DNA of 30,950 nucleotides from a virus. The stretch's first letter is position 1, and every line of letters begins with the position of its first letter. Below the pieces are notes generated by a model. That model did not search any database. It saw only the letters and a list, made by a program, of their open reading frames with translations, and was not told the DNA's origin. Where the stretch lies: IMG/VR virus record IMGVR_UViG_3300046004_001258, positions 1 to 30,950 of that record. The stretch is one strand, 5' to 3'. Shown here piece after piece: positions 18,754 to 26,515 of this stretch. Made by a program: the position numbers and the translations under genes.

Positions 18754-19791
18754 TTATAATAACTCTTGGTTATATATAATTTTGGTATCGTCAGACACGT
18801 TTGGTTTAACAACTGTTATCCTTAATACATCATTTGTATTGATTTGTATAAACTCAATATTATCACCATAATAGTCACCATTAATGTATACACTAAAATT
18901 ATCAACATTAGTTGTTTCGCCTAAAGTTAAATTAACAGTATACTCAAAGGTTTGGATAGATTCCGTTACTCCTGATGGATATGTTGGAATATAATCCGAT
19001 GGTATATTTGGTTCTTCCCTTTTTTGTCGTTTCTTTTTTATTTGTGTATCAACTTCATACATTTGAAAAATTCTTGTAACCGCAGGTTGAACCTCAAACT
19101 CATCTTCATCAATTAAAAATCCCAACATTGTGAATGTATATTTTTGAATATATACTTTTCTTTTCTCAAGATCTAATACCGACTCGTCCATAATATCGTC
19201 GTTAACAATTGGAATGTAATGTCCTTTAATATTTTGGTATGCTTGTCTTGATGAAAATTTCTCCAATATGATTTGGTTAAACTTATTAAGTTCTCTCATT
19301 CTATTACAAATAATAGCAACAGTATATTTTATATCAACAGGAACGGGTTGTGGTATTTTATATATGTCCATACCGTGTCTTTGACCATCCCAAGTTGGTA
19401 CTTGAGCATAATAATATTGTCTTCTATTTGGTATATTATACCTTAATGCCGGATTTGTTCCGTATTTAACTTCAGGTGTTCTAATGACAGTAATAAGGGG
19501 TGGTTCGGTATTTTTATCAATATTTTGGAAATCCCAAGTTTCAACAAACTGAGACCAATTTTGTGTGGATATTAAAATATCAACCATTGGAACCGTTTTT
19601 CCCTCAACAACACATTTTAATTCATCCCTAACAAAATCCAAAAATCCACGATCAAGATCTGCGTGAAGTAATGATTTGGGAAGATAAGTTCCATCGCGTT
19701 CAATCATCTCCTTTAATTCCTGTCTTCTAGGATATAAAGTTCTTGGTTGTGTTAATGGTAATGTCTTTTTTATTTTTTTAGGTAATCCCAT
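18754..19791 (-). CDS. Tail completion / sheath stabiliser protein, gp15-like (tentative)
   Basis: This 345-residue protein is encoded eleven bases after the preceding gene and upstream of the sheath. Segments such as TQNWSQFVETWDFQNIDKN, PVPVDIKYTVAIICNRMREL and KRKVYIQKYTFTMLGFLID follow the logic of T4 gp15, which caps the tail and stabilises the sheath: a long helix, an aromatic strand, and an RR/KR-x-Y strand near residue 210 leading to a G-x-L segment. A basic linker (KKKRQKREE, 252-260) leads to a C-terminal beta-rich extra domain at about 275-345 (FEYTVNLTLGETTNV, then FSVYINGDYYG). The gp15 identification is from pattern and gene order and needs a profile search. That it is a neck or tail-terminator part is more secure. 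Confidence 0.6.
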   Translation of the reverse strand: MGLPKKIKKTLPLTQPRTLYPRRQELKEMIERDGTYLPKSLLHADLDRGFLDFVRDELKCVVEGKTVPMVDILISTQNWSQFVETWDFQNIDKNTEPPLITVIRTPEVKYGTNPALRYNIPNRRQYYYAQVPTWDGQRHGMDIYKIPQPVPVDIKYTVAIICNRMRELNKFNQIILEKFSSRQAYQNIKGHYIPIVNDDIMDESVLDLEKRKVYIQKYTFTMLGFLIDEDEFEVQPAVTRIFQMYEVDTQIKKKRQKREEPNIPSDYIPTYPSGVTESIQTFEYTVNLTLGETTNVDNFSVYINGDYYGDNIEFIQINTNDVLRITVVKPNVSDDTKIIYNQELL

Positions 19792-19802
19792 ATTAATATA
19801 TA

Positions 19803-20315
19803 TTATAATCCTCTAAATTCATTCGGACCAACAGGTGATGCACTAATAGTGCGATAAAATGGTTTATAACCCCCATACGTATGTTTGTTATCCGAAATAA
19901 CACGACCATCGTTATTTACCGTATAGTATCTAACTACCGTTTCACTTTCATAATAACCAATATAATCCCCAAAACTAATATCAATACCCAAATCATCCAA
20001 TGTTTTTTGATATACGGAGACTTTAATATTTCCTGGTTCCATTTGCTCAATACGAGTGGATCCCATAAGTTTATTTTCAGGGGCAGTGATCTGAACATAA
20101 CCATTAAACTCAACGGGAGGTAAATATTTTATACCATCCTCAAGGGCTTCACCATAAACATCGTCAGTTTTTGTTTTATATCTATCAATACGATAAAGGA
20201 CACACGTAAAATTCATATCACCGATTAACCATTCTTCACCAAGTGAAATTTCTAAATTATAATCACTCTCACCAAAGAATTTCCCTAAACGTGTTATTGG
20301 AACTTTATTTTGCAT
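19803..20315 (-). CDS. Neck / head-tail connector protein, gp14-like (tentative)
   Basis: This 170-residue protein is the first gene of the minus-strand tail run. Its middle and end (GEEWLIGDMNFTCVLYRID, YLPPVEFNGYVQI, then GIDISFGDYIGYYESE) suggest the beta-rich neck proteins that connect head and tail in T4-like phages; in gp14 a similar late segment contains a G-F-E-x-x-D motif. It is followed directly by the gp15-like gene, and a divergent helicase gene starts on the other side. An ATATTTAT element lies 25 bases upstream. I am not certain of the family; a generic neck or tail-end structural role is the safe reading. Confidence 0.5.
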   Translation of the reverse strand: MQNKVPITRLGKFFGESDYNLEISLGEEWLIGDMNFTCVLYRIDRYKTKTDDVYGEALEDGIKYLPPVEFNGYVQITAPENKLMGSTRIEQMEPGNIKVSVYQKTLDDLGIDISFGDYIGYYESETVVRYYTVNNDGRVISDNKHTYGGYKPFYRTISASPVGPNEFRGL

Positions 20316-20332
20316 AAAAACCTGTTTTATTG

Positions 20333-20340
20333 ATAAATAT
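20333..20340 (-). promoter_or_regulatory. ATATTTAT element before the neck gene operon
   Basis: GATATTTATCAATAAAACAGG is on the minus strand, 25 bases before the ATG at 20315. It lies in the 79-base divergent region shared with the helicase; the plus strand there carries CTATTTATTGATTATT, a weaker match. Confidence 0.38.
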
Positions 20341-20394
20341 CTATTTATTGATTATTATTAACACAAACTAACTATTTTGGAGAACACGTCTACA

Positions 20395-22140
20395 ATGATA
20401 GAACATAAGGCATTAGAATTACTTGAAGTTTACTCGGGGGCAAATAACTATATCCTTTCGTTAAAAACAAAGAAAGAGAAGAATAAAAAATTCTTTCCAA
20501 CAAGAACACAATCAGATTATATTAACAACTATCACGATGTAACACCAAAAGTTGCTCGTAAGTGGGTTGATCTTGATACTTACTTTGCAAAGAAATTTGC
20601 TGAAGAAAAATACCTTTTAGAAGTTCCCGATAAAATTTATATTGAAAAACTTTTGGTTGAGAAAGAAAAATCGTATCATATTTGGGGTAAGTTTTTTGAA
20701 AAAGATGAGATAACCGAATTTTGGGTTCCTAAATCATCATTAATAAAAACCCACACCATTGAGAAGGTTGATGTTGATTATTCCAAATACGATAACCGAC
20801 CACCACTTAATCACCAAAAAGAAGCGATTGAGAAATTGGTTGGGTCAAGAAGATTTATTCTTGCTGACGATATGGGGTTGGGTAAAACAACCGCAACTAT
20901 TATTGCCGCATTAGAGACTGGTGTTAAGAAGATATTAATTATTTGTCCCGCATCGTTAAAGATTAATTGGCAACGAGAAATTGAGAACTACACTGATCGT
21001 AGTATTTTTATTTGTGAGGGTAAGAAGTTTTCAACTGACCACGACTTTGTAATCATTAATTATGACATCCTTAAAAACTTTTATGATCCAAAGGTAAAAG
21101 AGAAATCTTTATTGGAAAATTCTGAATTTGATTTGGTTATAATGGATGAGGCTCATATGATCTCTAACCCCCAAGCTCAACGAACAAAGATTATTAATTC
21201 ATTTGTTAAACAAATTAAACGAGTTTGGTTATTGACGGGAACTCCTATGACCAATAGACCAATGAATTATTTTAATTTATTAAATATTATTGAGAGTCCT
21301 GTTGCTCAGAATTGGATGGCTTATGCGATACGTTATTGTCAGGGTTATCAATTTATGGCAGGTAAAAGAAAAATATGGAATGTTCAGGGGGCATCTAATT
21401 TGGAAGAACTAAGAGATAGAACATCAAAACAAATGTTGAGACGATTAAAAGACGATGTGTTGGATCTACCCGAAAAAATTATATCACCAATTTATCTTAA
21501 TTTAAAATCAAAAGATTATGAGGAAATGATGGGTGAGTATTATGATTGGTTTGAAAAAAAGTCAGAAGAATCAACATCACTTACAATACAGTTCAGTAAA
21601 TTAATGAAGGTTAGAAAAATCATTGCTAACGAAAAAGTAAAACATACTATTGAGATTGTTGAGAACATTATTGAACAGGGTAAGAAAGTTATTATATTCA
21701 CCAACTTTACTGACACCTTACAATTAATACATAATCATTTTGGGAAACAATCCGTTTATTTGGATGGTAGTTGTTCAAAACCAAAACGACAACACGCAAT
21801 TGATGAATTCCAAGAAAACGATAAGATTAAGGTGTTTGTTGGAAATTTAAAGGCGGCTGGTGTTGGGTTAACATTAACTGCCGCTGAGGTTGTTATTATG
21901 AATGATTTATCTTTTGTTCCTGCAGAACATGCTCAAGCGGAAGATAGGGCGTATCGTTATGGTCAAAAAAATAATGTGTTAATTTATTATCCATTATTTG
22001 AAAATACTATTGAGGGTGCAATTTATAACATTTTAAACCACAAGAAAAAGATTATTAATACCGTTATGGGTGATGATCTACTTGAGAATGGTGGGGATAT
22101 TGTTGAGGAAATGTTAAATTCTATTAATAGAAGAATGTAA
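20395..22140 (+). CDS. SNF2-family DNA helicase/translocase
   Basis: This 581-residue protein has the two RecA-like lobes of superfamily 2 SNF2-type ATPases. Walker A is DDMGLGKTT (about 158-166), the DEAH box is VIMDEAH (251-254), motif III is LLTGTP (279-284), motif V is GNLKAAGVGLTLT (483-495) and motif VI is QAEDRAYRYGQ (514-524). The short form without a large insertion resembles SMARCAL1/HARP-like fork-remodelling enzymes. In T4 the helicase UvsW fills a comparable role in branch migration and replication restart, so this may be its stand-in. I start at ATG 20395, with GGAGAA 12 bases ahead. A TTG at 20377 would add six residues but overlaps this GGAG. The divergent promoter region 20316-20394 drives it away from the neck genes. 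Confidence 0.9.
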   Translation: MIEHKALELLEVYSGANNYILSLKTKKEKNKKFFPTRTQSDYINNYHDVTPKVARKWVDLDTYFAKKFAEEKYLLEVPDKIYIEKLLVEKEKSYHIWGKFFEKDEITEFWVPKSSLIKTHTIEKVDVDYSKYDNRPPLNHQKEAIEKLVGSRRFILADDMGLGKTTATIIAALETGVKKILIICPASLKINWQREIENYTDRSIFICEGKKFSTDHDFVIINYDILKNFYDPKVKEKSLLENSEFDLVIMDEAHMISNPQAQRTKIINSFVKQIKRVWLLTGTPMTNRPMNYFNLLNIIESPVAQNWMAYAIRYCQGYQFMAGKRKIWNVQGASNLEELRDRTSKQMLRRLKDDVLDLPEKIISPIYLNLKSKDYEEMMGEYYDWFEKKSEESTSLTIQFSKLMKVRKIIANEKVKHTIEIVENIIEQGKKVIIFTNFTDTLQLIHNHFGKQSVYLDGSCSKPKRQHAIDEFQENDKIKVFVGNLKAAGVGLTLTAAEVVIMNDLSFVPAEHAQAEDRAYRYGQKNNVLIYYPLFENTIEGAIYNILNHKKKIINTVMGDDLLENGGDIVEEMLNSINRRM

Positions 22141-22156
22141 AAGAATAGATTGATTG

Positions 22157-22164
22157 ATATTTAT
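22157..22164 (+). promoter_or_regulatory. ATATTTAT element before the SOD fusion gene
   Basis: TTGATATTTATAAACAATG is on the plus strand, with the core starting 13 bases before the ATG at 22170. Were it a minus-ten element, the message would have almost no leader. Confidence 0.38.
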
Positions 22165-22169
22165 AAACA

Positions 22170-24632
22170 ATGAAAGTATCTATTAAACATATTAAATGCT
22201 CAATGTCCCAAGAAAGTAAGGATCTTGCCAAAAAATTTATTAAGTTTTTAAATGAAAAATATCCATTAAAGAACGATATATTAGTTTCTTTTTTGGGTGA
22301 TCGCACAGGTCAAATGACTACTGGTAGTAGAAGTGATGAGTTTGGCATTAAAATCTTAACTAAAGGTCGGTTGAACCGAGATATCTTAAGAACTCTTGCA
22401 CACGAATGGATTCACGAACATCAAATGACCATATTAAAACGAGAAATTGGTCAAGATATTGGTGGAAAAAATGAGGATGAAGCAAATGCTGGTGCTGGAC
22501 GATTAATTAAAATGTTTGAAAAGGAACACCCCGAAATGGTTAATATTGTTTATGAGGGGTTAAAACCCATTTCAAATAGAATTGATATCTTAACAGAACA
22601 AATCGTATTATTAGATAAAATTAACATTCAAAAAGAATTCATTACCGAAATGAAAAAAATTGGTATTGAGAAATTACCCTATTCATATTCGGCATTAAAA
22701 CAATTTGTTGATCCTGAAACAATGGATGTTCATTATAACAAACATTATAAAGGTTATGTTAAAAAATTAAATGATGCCTTATCAAGTAGAAAAGGTGATA
22801 TAGAACTTGAGGATATTATTAAAACAATCACTAAATTTAATACAAAGGTTAGAAACAATGCCGGTGGTGCATTTAATCATGCATTGTTTTGGAAGATGTT
22901 ATCTCCAAACAAGCAAACCTTAAAGGGAGATCTTTTAGATAAAATAACAAATCAATACGGATCGTTTAAAAAATTTAAAGAGGAATTTAATAAAGCCTCT
23001 TTAGATAGTTTTGGTTCAGGTTGGGTATGGTTGGTTTTAACAAAAACTAATAGATTAAAAATCATAACAACACCAAACCAAGATAACCCATTAATGAATG
23101 ATGTTAATGGTGGATATCCAATCCTTGGATTAGATCTTTGGGAACACGCATATTATTTAAGATATAAAAATAAACGAGACCAATATATTAATAAATTTTG
23201 GAACCATATTAATTGGGAATTCGTTAACGATCTTTTTAATTTAAAAACAAACAAAAAAGAAACAATTAATGAATCGGTTGATCATAAGGAAAAATCAGCA
23301 TTAAAATGGTTAAACAAGAAATTTGGTGATTTAACTCCGGTGGTTAAAGATGATAAAACATTTTATGTTAATAAAGACAGATTACCATTATTTTACTATT
23401 ATCATAATGGTCCAACAACTGGTTATATATATATAAATTACAAAAGAATTTGGGTATTTTTTGAAAACATTTTTGGTCTAAATAATTTACAAATAAAGGA
23501 TATCCTAAATGTATGGTTGGATGAGACCTATAATTTGAGGGACTTCACACCCGTTGATTTTTCAAGAATTAAATTCGACCCATTGGATGAGAACTATAAT
23601 TCAGAAACAATTAACGAACATTTTATTTTATCTGAAAATAAAGAAGTCTTCCCATTAACCTCAAAATCTTTTAGAAGTTTAATAAACAATGCTTACCCTA
23701 AATGTGAAGGTTTAAAATACACAAACGGTTGTTTAGGGAAAATTGAGACAGAACAATGTAAAACTGATGAGGGAATTATTGGTGGTAAATATTCAGAACA
23801 AAATTATGGTGGTAATGGTAATTGGTCGATCATAAACAGATTTGATACAAATAGTTCGGTACATAAAGAAATTCAAAAAATTTGGTCTGAGGAGACTAAT
23901 TCTACGGAAAATTTTAGAAAATGGATCACAAACAACATTGGAGAACTAGTTGGTGACAAAGGTAGATTTACCGAAAGATTGGTTGATATAAATAAAAACA
24001 CTATTTTAACTGGTAGAGAAAATGAAAGTTACGCAAAAACAGTTATAATAAACAAATTTAAATTAAAACCTGATGAAGAAGGTCTTACTTGGAATATTAT
24101 AGAAAGATGTGCTGGTGATGTTAGGGATAGAAAATTAGGTCAAGATTTTGATGTGATAATTGATGGGACTTCTTATTTTGTGCAAGTTAAACCGGTTGAT
24201 TATTCGTTGATTGAAAAATTTGGATCCGAAAGGGGGTATTATTATAAAGTTCCTTCTTGGCATAATCACAATAAATATAAAGAATCTAATGTTGATATTA
24301 TTCTTTACGTTGATAGACCTAAGAATAAATACATAATGTTTAGAAACGATTACTCAAGAATACAAACTGTGGCAAACCCAACGACATTCCCTAAGTTTTT
24401 TGTGTATTATTATGAAAATCCAATATATACAAATATGGAGTTTGAGGTACATATTGAAACAGAAAAGATTGATGCCAAACCAAAACTTGCAAGGAATAAA
24501 GAAAACGAAATAGATTATTATAAAGAAAGGATACAATATTATAAAGATAAATTAGGAGAACTTGGTGATTCTGAATATATTAATGAAATGATTAAGTTTT
24601 ACAATAAAAAGTTATATCAAATTATTAATTAA
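22170..24632 (+). CDS. Four-part fusion: zincin-like domain, Fe/Mn superoxide dismutase, phage module, PD-(D/E)XK nuclease-like domain
   Basis: This 820-residue protein is an uninterrupted fusion. Residues 1-150 look like a metallopeptidase-type domain: LAHEWIHEH gives HExxH (H78, E79, H82), and E104 in EDEANAGAG may be a third ligand. Residues 166-356 are a full-length Fe/Mn superoxide dismutase. The four metal ligands fit (H188, H237, D322, H326 in DLWEHAYY), H192 is kept, and TPNQDNPLM (Q304) with NAGG before the second His points to the Mn or cambialistic type. Residues about 373-462 are a small module found again as the next gene. Residues about 490-740 end in a nuclease-like core: E619, D661 in GQDFDVII and QVK (672-674). 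The ATG is 29 bases after the helicase stop, with an ATATTTAT element 13 bases ahead. Active sites appear intact, but activity is inferred. Confidence 0.85.
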   Translation: MKVSIKHIKCSMSQESKDLAKKFIKFLNEKYPLKNDILVSFLGDRTGQMTTGSRSDEFGIKILTKGRLNRDILRTLAHEWIHEHQMTILKREIGQDIGGKNEDEANAGAGRLIKMFEKEHPEMVNIVYEGLKPISNRIDILTEQIVLLDKINIQKEFITEMKKIGIEKLPYSYSALKQFVDPETMDVHYNKHYKGYVKKLNDALSSRKGDIELEDIIKTITKFNTKVRNNAGGAFNHALFWKMLSPNKQTLKGDLLDKITNQYGSFKKFKEEFNKASLDSFGSGWVWLVLTKTNRLKIITTPNQDNPLMNDVNGGYPILGLDLWEHAYYLRYKNKRDQYINKFWNHINWEFVNDLFNLKTNKKETINESVDHKEKSALKWLNKKFGDLTPVVKDDKTFYVNKDRLPLFYYYHNGPTTGYIYINYKRIWVFFENIFGLNNLQIKDILNVWLDETYNLRDFTPVDFSRIKFDPLDENYNSETINEHFILSENKEVFPLTSKSFRSLINNAYPKCEGLKYTNGCLGKIETEQCKTDEGIIGGKYSEQNYGGNGNWSIINRFDTNSSVHKEIQKIWSEETNSTENFRKWITNNIGELVGDKGRFTERLVDINKNTILTGRENESYAKTVIINKFKLKPDEEGLTWNIIERCAGDVRDRKLGQDFDVIIDGTSYFVQVKPVDYSLIEKFGSERGYYYKVPSWHNHNKYKESNVDIILYVDRPKNKYIMFRNDYSRIQTVANPTTFPKFFVYYYENPIYTNMEFEVHIETEKIDAKPKLARNKENEIDYYKERIQYYKDKLGELGDSEYINEMIKFYNKKLYQIIN

Positions 24633-24643
24633 TATAAAATGAT

Positions 24644-24955
24644 ATGAAAATAATAATAACTGAAAGTAGTAGGGACAGATTGGTGTTTAAGTGGTTACAC
24701 AAAGAGTTTGGTAATTTAACTCCGGAGGTTAAAGGTGATAAAACATTTTATGTTGATAAAGACCTAAGACCGTTATTTTTCTATCGTCATCACATTAAAA
24801 ATGGGTTTGTGTTTATAAATAGAGAAAGACTTTGGTCGTTTTTTAAAAACATTTTTGGGTTAGATGACTCACAAACGAGGGATATACTCAGTATATGGTT
24901 GGAAGATACTTATAATTTGGGGGGACACCCACCTGTTGTGTCTCGTATGATATAA
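24644..24955 (+). CDS. Small phage module protein, paralogue of the module inside the SOD fusion
   Basis: This 103-residue protein starts MKIIITES, a beginning I associate with small hypothetical phage proteins. Residues 10-90 align without large gaps to residues 375-455 of the preceding fusion: FKWLHKEFGNLTPEVKGDK against LKWLNKKFGDLTPVVKDDK, FYVDKD against FYVNKD, and FFKNIFGLDD against FFENIFGLNN. The C-terminal end (GGHPPVVSRMI) differs. The gene begins 11 bases after the fusion's stop. No known domain is recognised. The tandem arrangement shows that the module was duplicated and one copy fused. Conserved Trp, Phe and Tyr suggest a compact folded domain, not a linker. Its function is unknown. 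Confidence 0.7.
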   Translation: MKIIITESSRDRLVFKWLHKEFGNLTPEVKGDKTFYVDKDLRPLFFYRHHIKNGFVFINRERLWSFFKNIFGLDDSQTRDILSIWLEDTYNLGGHPPVVSRMI

Positions 24956-24958
24956 AAA

Positions 24959-24997
24959 TAACAGTCGGAGGAAACCTATAATTTAACTCATAAATAA
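24959..24997 (+). pseudogene. Fragment of a third copy of the module
   Basis: Just past the stop of the module gene and in the same frame, the bases encode SEETYNLTHK and a stop. This matches the end of the module in the fusion (LDETYNL) and in the 103-residue gene (LEDTYNL). The DNA is closer to the fusion copy, both having ACCTATAATTT. The fragment is short, so a chance match is possible. Confidence 0.4.
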
Positions 24998-25016
24998 ATA
25001 GTTTTTATTTAGTTGG

Positions 25017-25024
25017 ATATTTAT
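25017..25024 (+). promoter_or_regulatory. ATATTTAT element before the gp13-like gene
   Basis: GGATATTTATAATAAAAACC is on the plus strand, 24 bases before the ATG at 25041. It is nearly identical to the tail tube element over 17 bases although the gene is on the opposite strand. Confidence 0.42.
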
Positions 25025-25040
25025 AATAAAAACCAACACT

Positions 25041-26168
25041 ATGTCAATCATACCAGAGCCAGAAAGATCCAAACTATACACACAAGTTAAACACGTACTT
25101 GGTGCCCCATTAAGAGGTATAGAATTAGAGGACGAACAAATGGATACGTTGTTAGAATTCTCTATTGACCAATATTCTCAATATGTTCAAGATTGGTTAA
25201 TAGAATCTCAATGGACAAGTCTTCATAATTTAAATATTGAAACACAATCAGTTGCAAGAGCATTCGTTACTAAAAGTTTAGATTACGAAACAAGATACAC
25301 ATACGCATATTCAAAAATTGTTGGTTTACAAGCCGGTGGTGAGTGGGAACTTAAAAAAGATTATATACAATTAGTTCGTAACCAACAAATTTATGAAATA
25401 CCTGCAGGTAGAGAAATTAATGAACTTCTATGGTTTACACCAGCAACATTAAATAATACAATGTTTGATCCTTGGTCGTTTGGATCGTTAGGATATGGTG
25501 GAGGTCTCGGAGGAGGTGGAGGTCTTGCACAAATGGGTGGTAATACAGGTAGTTATTTTATGATGCCAGTATTTGATATGTTATTAAGAGCACAAGAAAT
25601 TAATATCCAAAGAAGAGTTATTGCGGGAGATTTAACATATAGAATCACCGCATTACCCGGAGGTAAAAAGGCAATTCACTTAATGAATACTCCCGGAGGT
25701 AAATTTGATTTTGGTAATGGAACAATGACAAGAGGTAAAGTTTGGTATTGGTATTATGATACTACTGAAGGTGGTAGAGACAAATGTTTAAAAGACAATC
25801 CAGACATAATTAAATTACCATCTGACGTTCCTTTAGATAGTATCTCTTGGACGGATCTAAATCATCCTGCACAAGTTTGGGTTAGAAATTGGTTTATCGC
25901 ATATTGCAAAGAAACACTTGCTAAAGTTAGAGGTAAGTATAGTGGTAACTTAAAAACACCTGACTCTGAATTAACTATGGATTATGCATCACTAGCAACT
26001 GAAGGAAAAGATGAAAAAACAAAATTAATTGAGGAACTAATCGGCGCTGAAGGTAAATTAACAAGGTTAAGACCTGACAAAGTAATGGAACGAGAAGCAT
26101 TAATTGCTGAGAATTTAAATAAATCATTGAAGTTCCGAGCAATGCCAAGACAAATTTATGTAATATGA
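25041..26168 (+). CDS. Neck protein, gp13-like (tentative)
   Basis: This 375-residue structural protein has the form of T4 gp13-type neck proteins and related head-completion proteins. The N-terminal half has DYSQY-like helical segments (FSIDQYSQYVQDWLIE), the middle has an unusual Gly-rich loop (residues 149-170), and the C-terminal half has the typical WVRNWFIAYCKETLAKVRGKY, SGNLKTPDSELTMDYASLATEGK and NLNKSLKFRAMPRQIYVI. These features are widespread in T4-like neck proteins that sit between portal and tail. It overlaps the next gene by ATGA and follows an ATATTTAT element 24 bases before the ATG. The neck role is likely; a one-to-one gp13 equivalence is not proven. It is separated from the other neck genes by the helicase and SOD-fusion genes. 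Confidence 0.55.
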   Translation: MSIIPEPERSKLYTQVKHVLGAPLRGIELEDEQMDTLLEFSIDQYSQYVQDWLIESQWTSLHNLNIETQSVARAFVTKSLDYETRYTYAYSKIVGLQAGGEWELKKDYIQLVRNQQIYEIPAGREINELLWFTPATLNNTMFDPWSFGSLGYGGGLGGGGGLAQMGGNTGSYFMMPVFDMLLRAQEINIQRRVIAGDLTYRITALPGGKKAIHLMNTPGGKFDFGNGTMTRGKVWYWYYDTTEGGRDKCLKDNPDIIKLPSDVPLDSISWTDLNHPAQVWVRNWFIAYCKETLAKVRGKYSGNLKTPDSELTMDYASLATEGKDEKTKLIEELIGAEGKLTRLRPDKVMEREALIAENLNKSLKFRAMPRQIYVI

Positions 26169-26515
26169 TAAAAATTGAAAATATATCACAAAGAAAAAAT
26201 GTAGTTAGGTATCAAACACATTATACTCCACCCAATGTTATTACAGATAAAATAGTAACCGAAGAAACTTATAAAATTGATGAAGAACTTTTAGTTATTA
26301 TTAAAGATATTGAAAGTTCGGAAGTAACTTTAAATTCTGAAAAAAATAAAACGGTAACCATAAAATCTTTGACTACCGTTTTAATAAAACCTGATTTAGG
26401 TAAAATTGATGAAGAATGGGACGAACTACAATTAGATAAAGGTGCGTGTGTTCATCTAAGTTTTGTTGAGGGAAACTGGTATGTGATTTCGTCAGATGGG
26501 TTGAAGTTAAACTAA
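26165..26515 (+). CDS. Small virion-type protein of unknown function
   Basis: This 116-residue protein is translationally coupled to the neck gene (ATGA overlap). The C-terminal part (TIKSLTTVLIKPDLGKIDE ... GNWYVISSDGLKLN) has the alternating strand pattern and closing NWYxxSSDG that I associate with beta-helical or beta-sandwich ends of phage structural proteins. The N-terminal part is unremarkable. No catalytic motif, signal peptide or membrane segment is seen. Its context makes a head, neck or decoration role possible. Its end overlaps the convergent HNH gene by nine bases. Function is not assigned. Confidence 0.55.
   Translation: MIKIENISQRKNVVRYQTHYTPPNVITDKIVTEETYKIDEELLVIIKDIESSEVTLNSEKNKTVTIKSLTTVLIKPDLGKIDEEWDELQLDKGACVHLSFVEGNWYVISSDGLKLN

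Noticed and set aside
20377-20394. TTG start of the helicase six codons upstream
   Set aside because: The TTG overlaps the GGAGAA that serves the ATG at 20395, and the added residues look like leader sequence.
24990-25016. A/T-rich inverted repeat after the module gene as terminator
   Set aside because: The repeat is only A and T with little stem strength, so it was not called.
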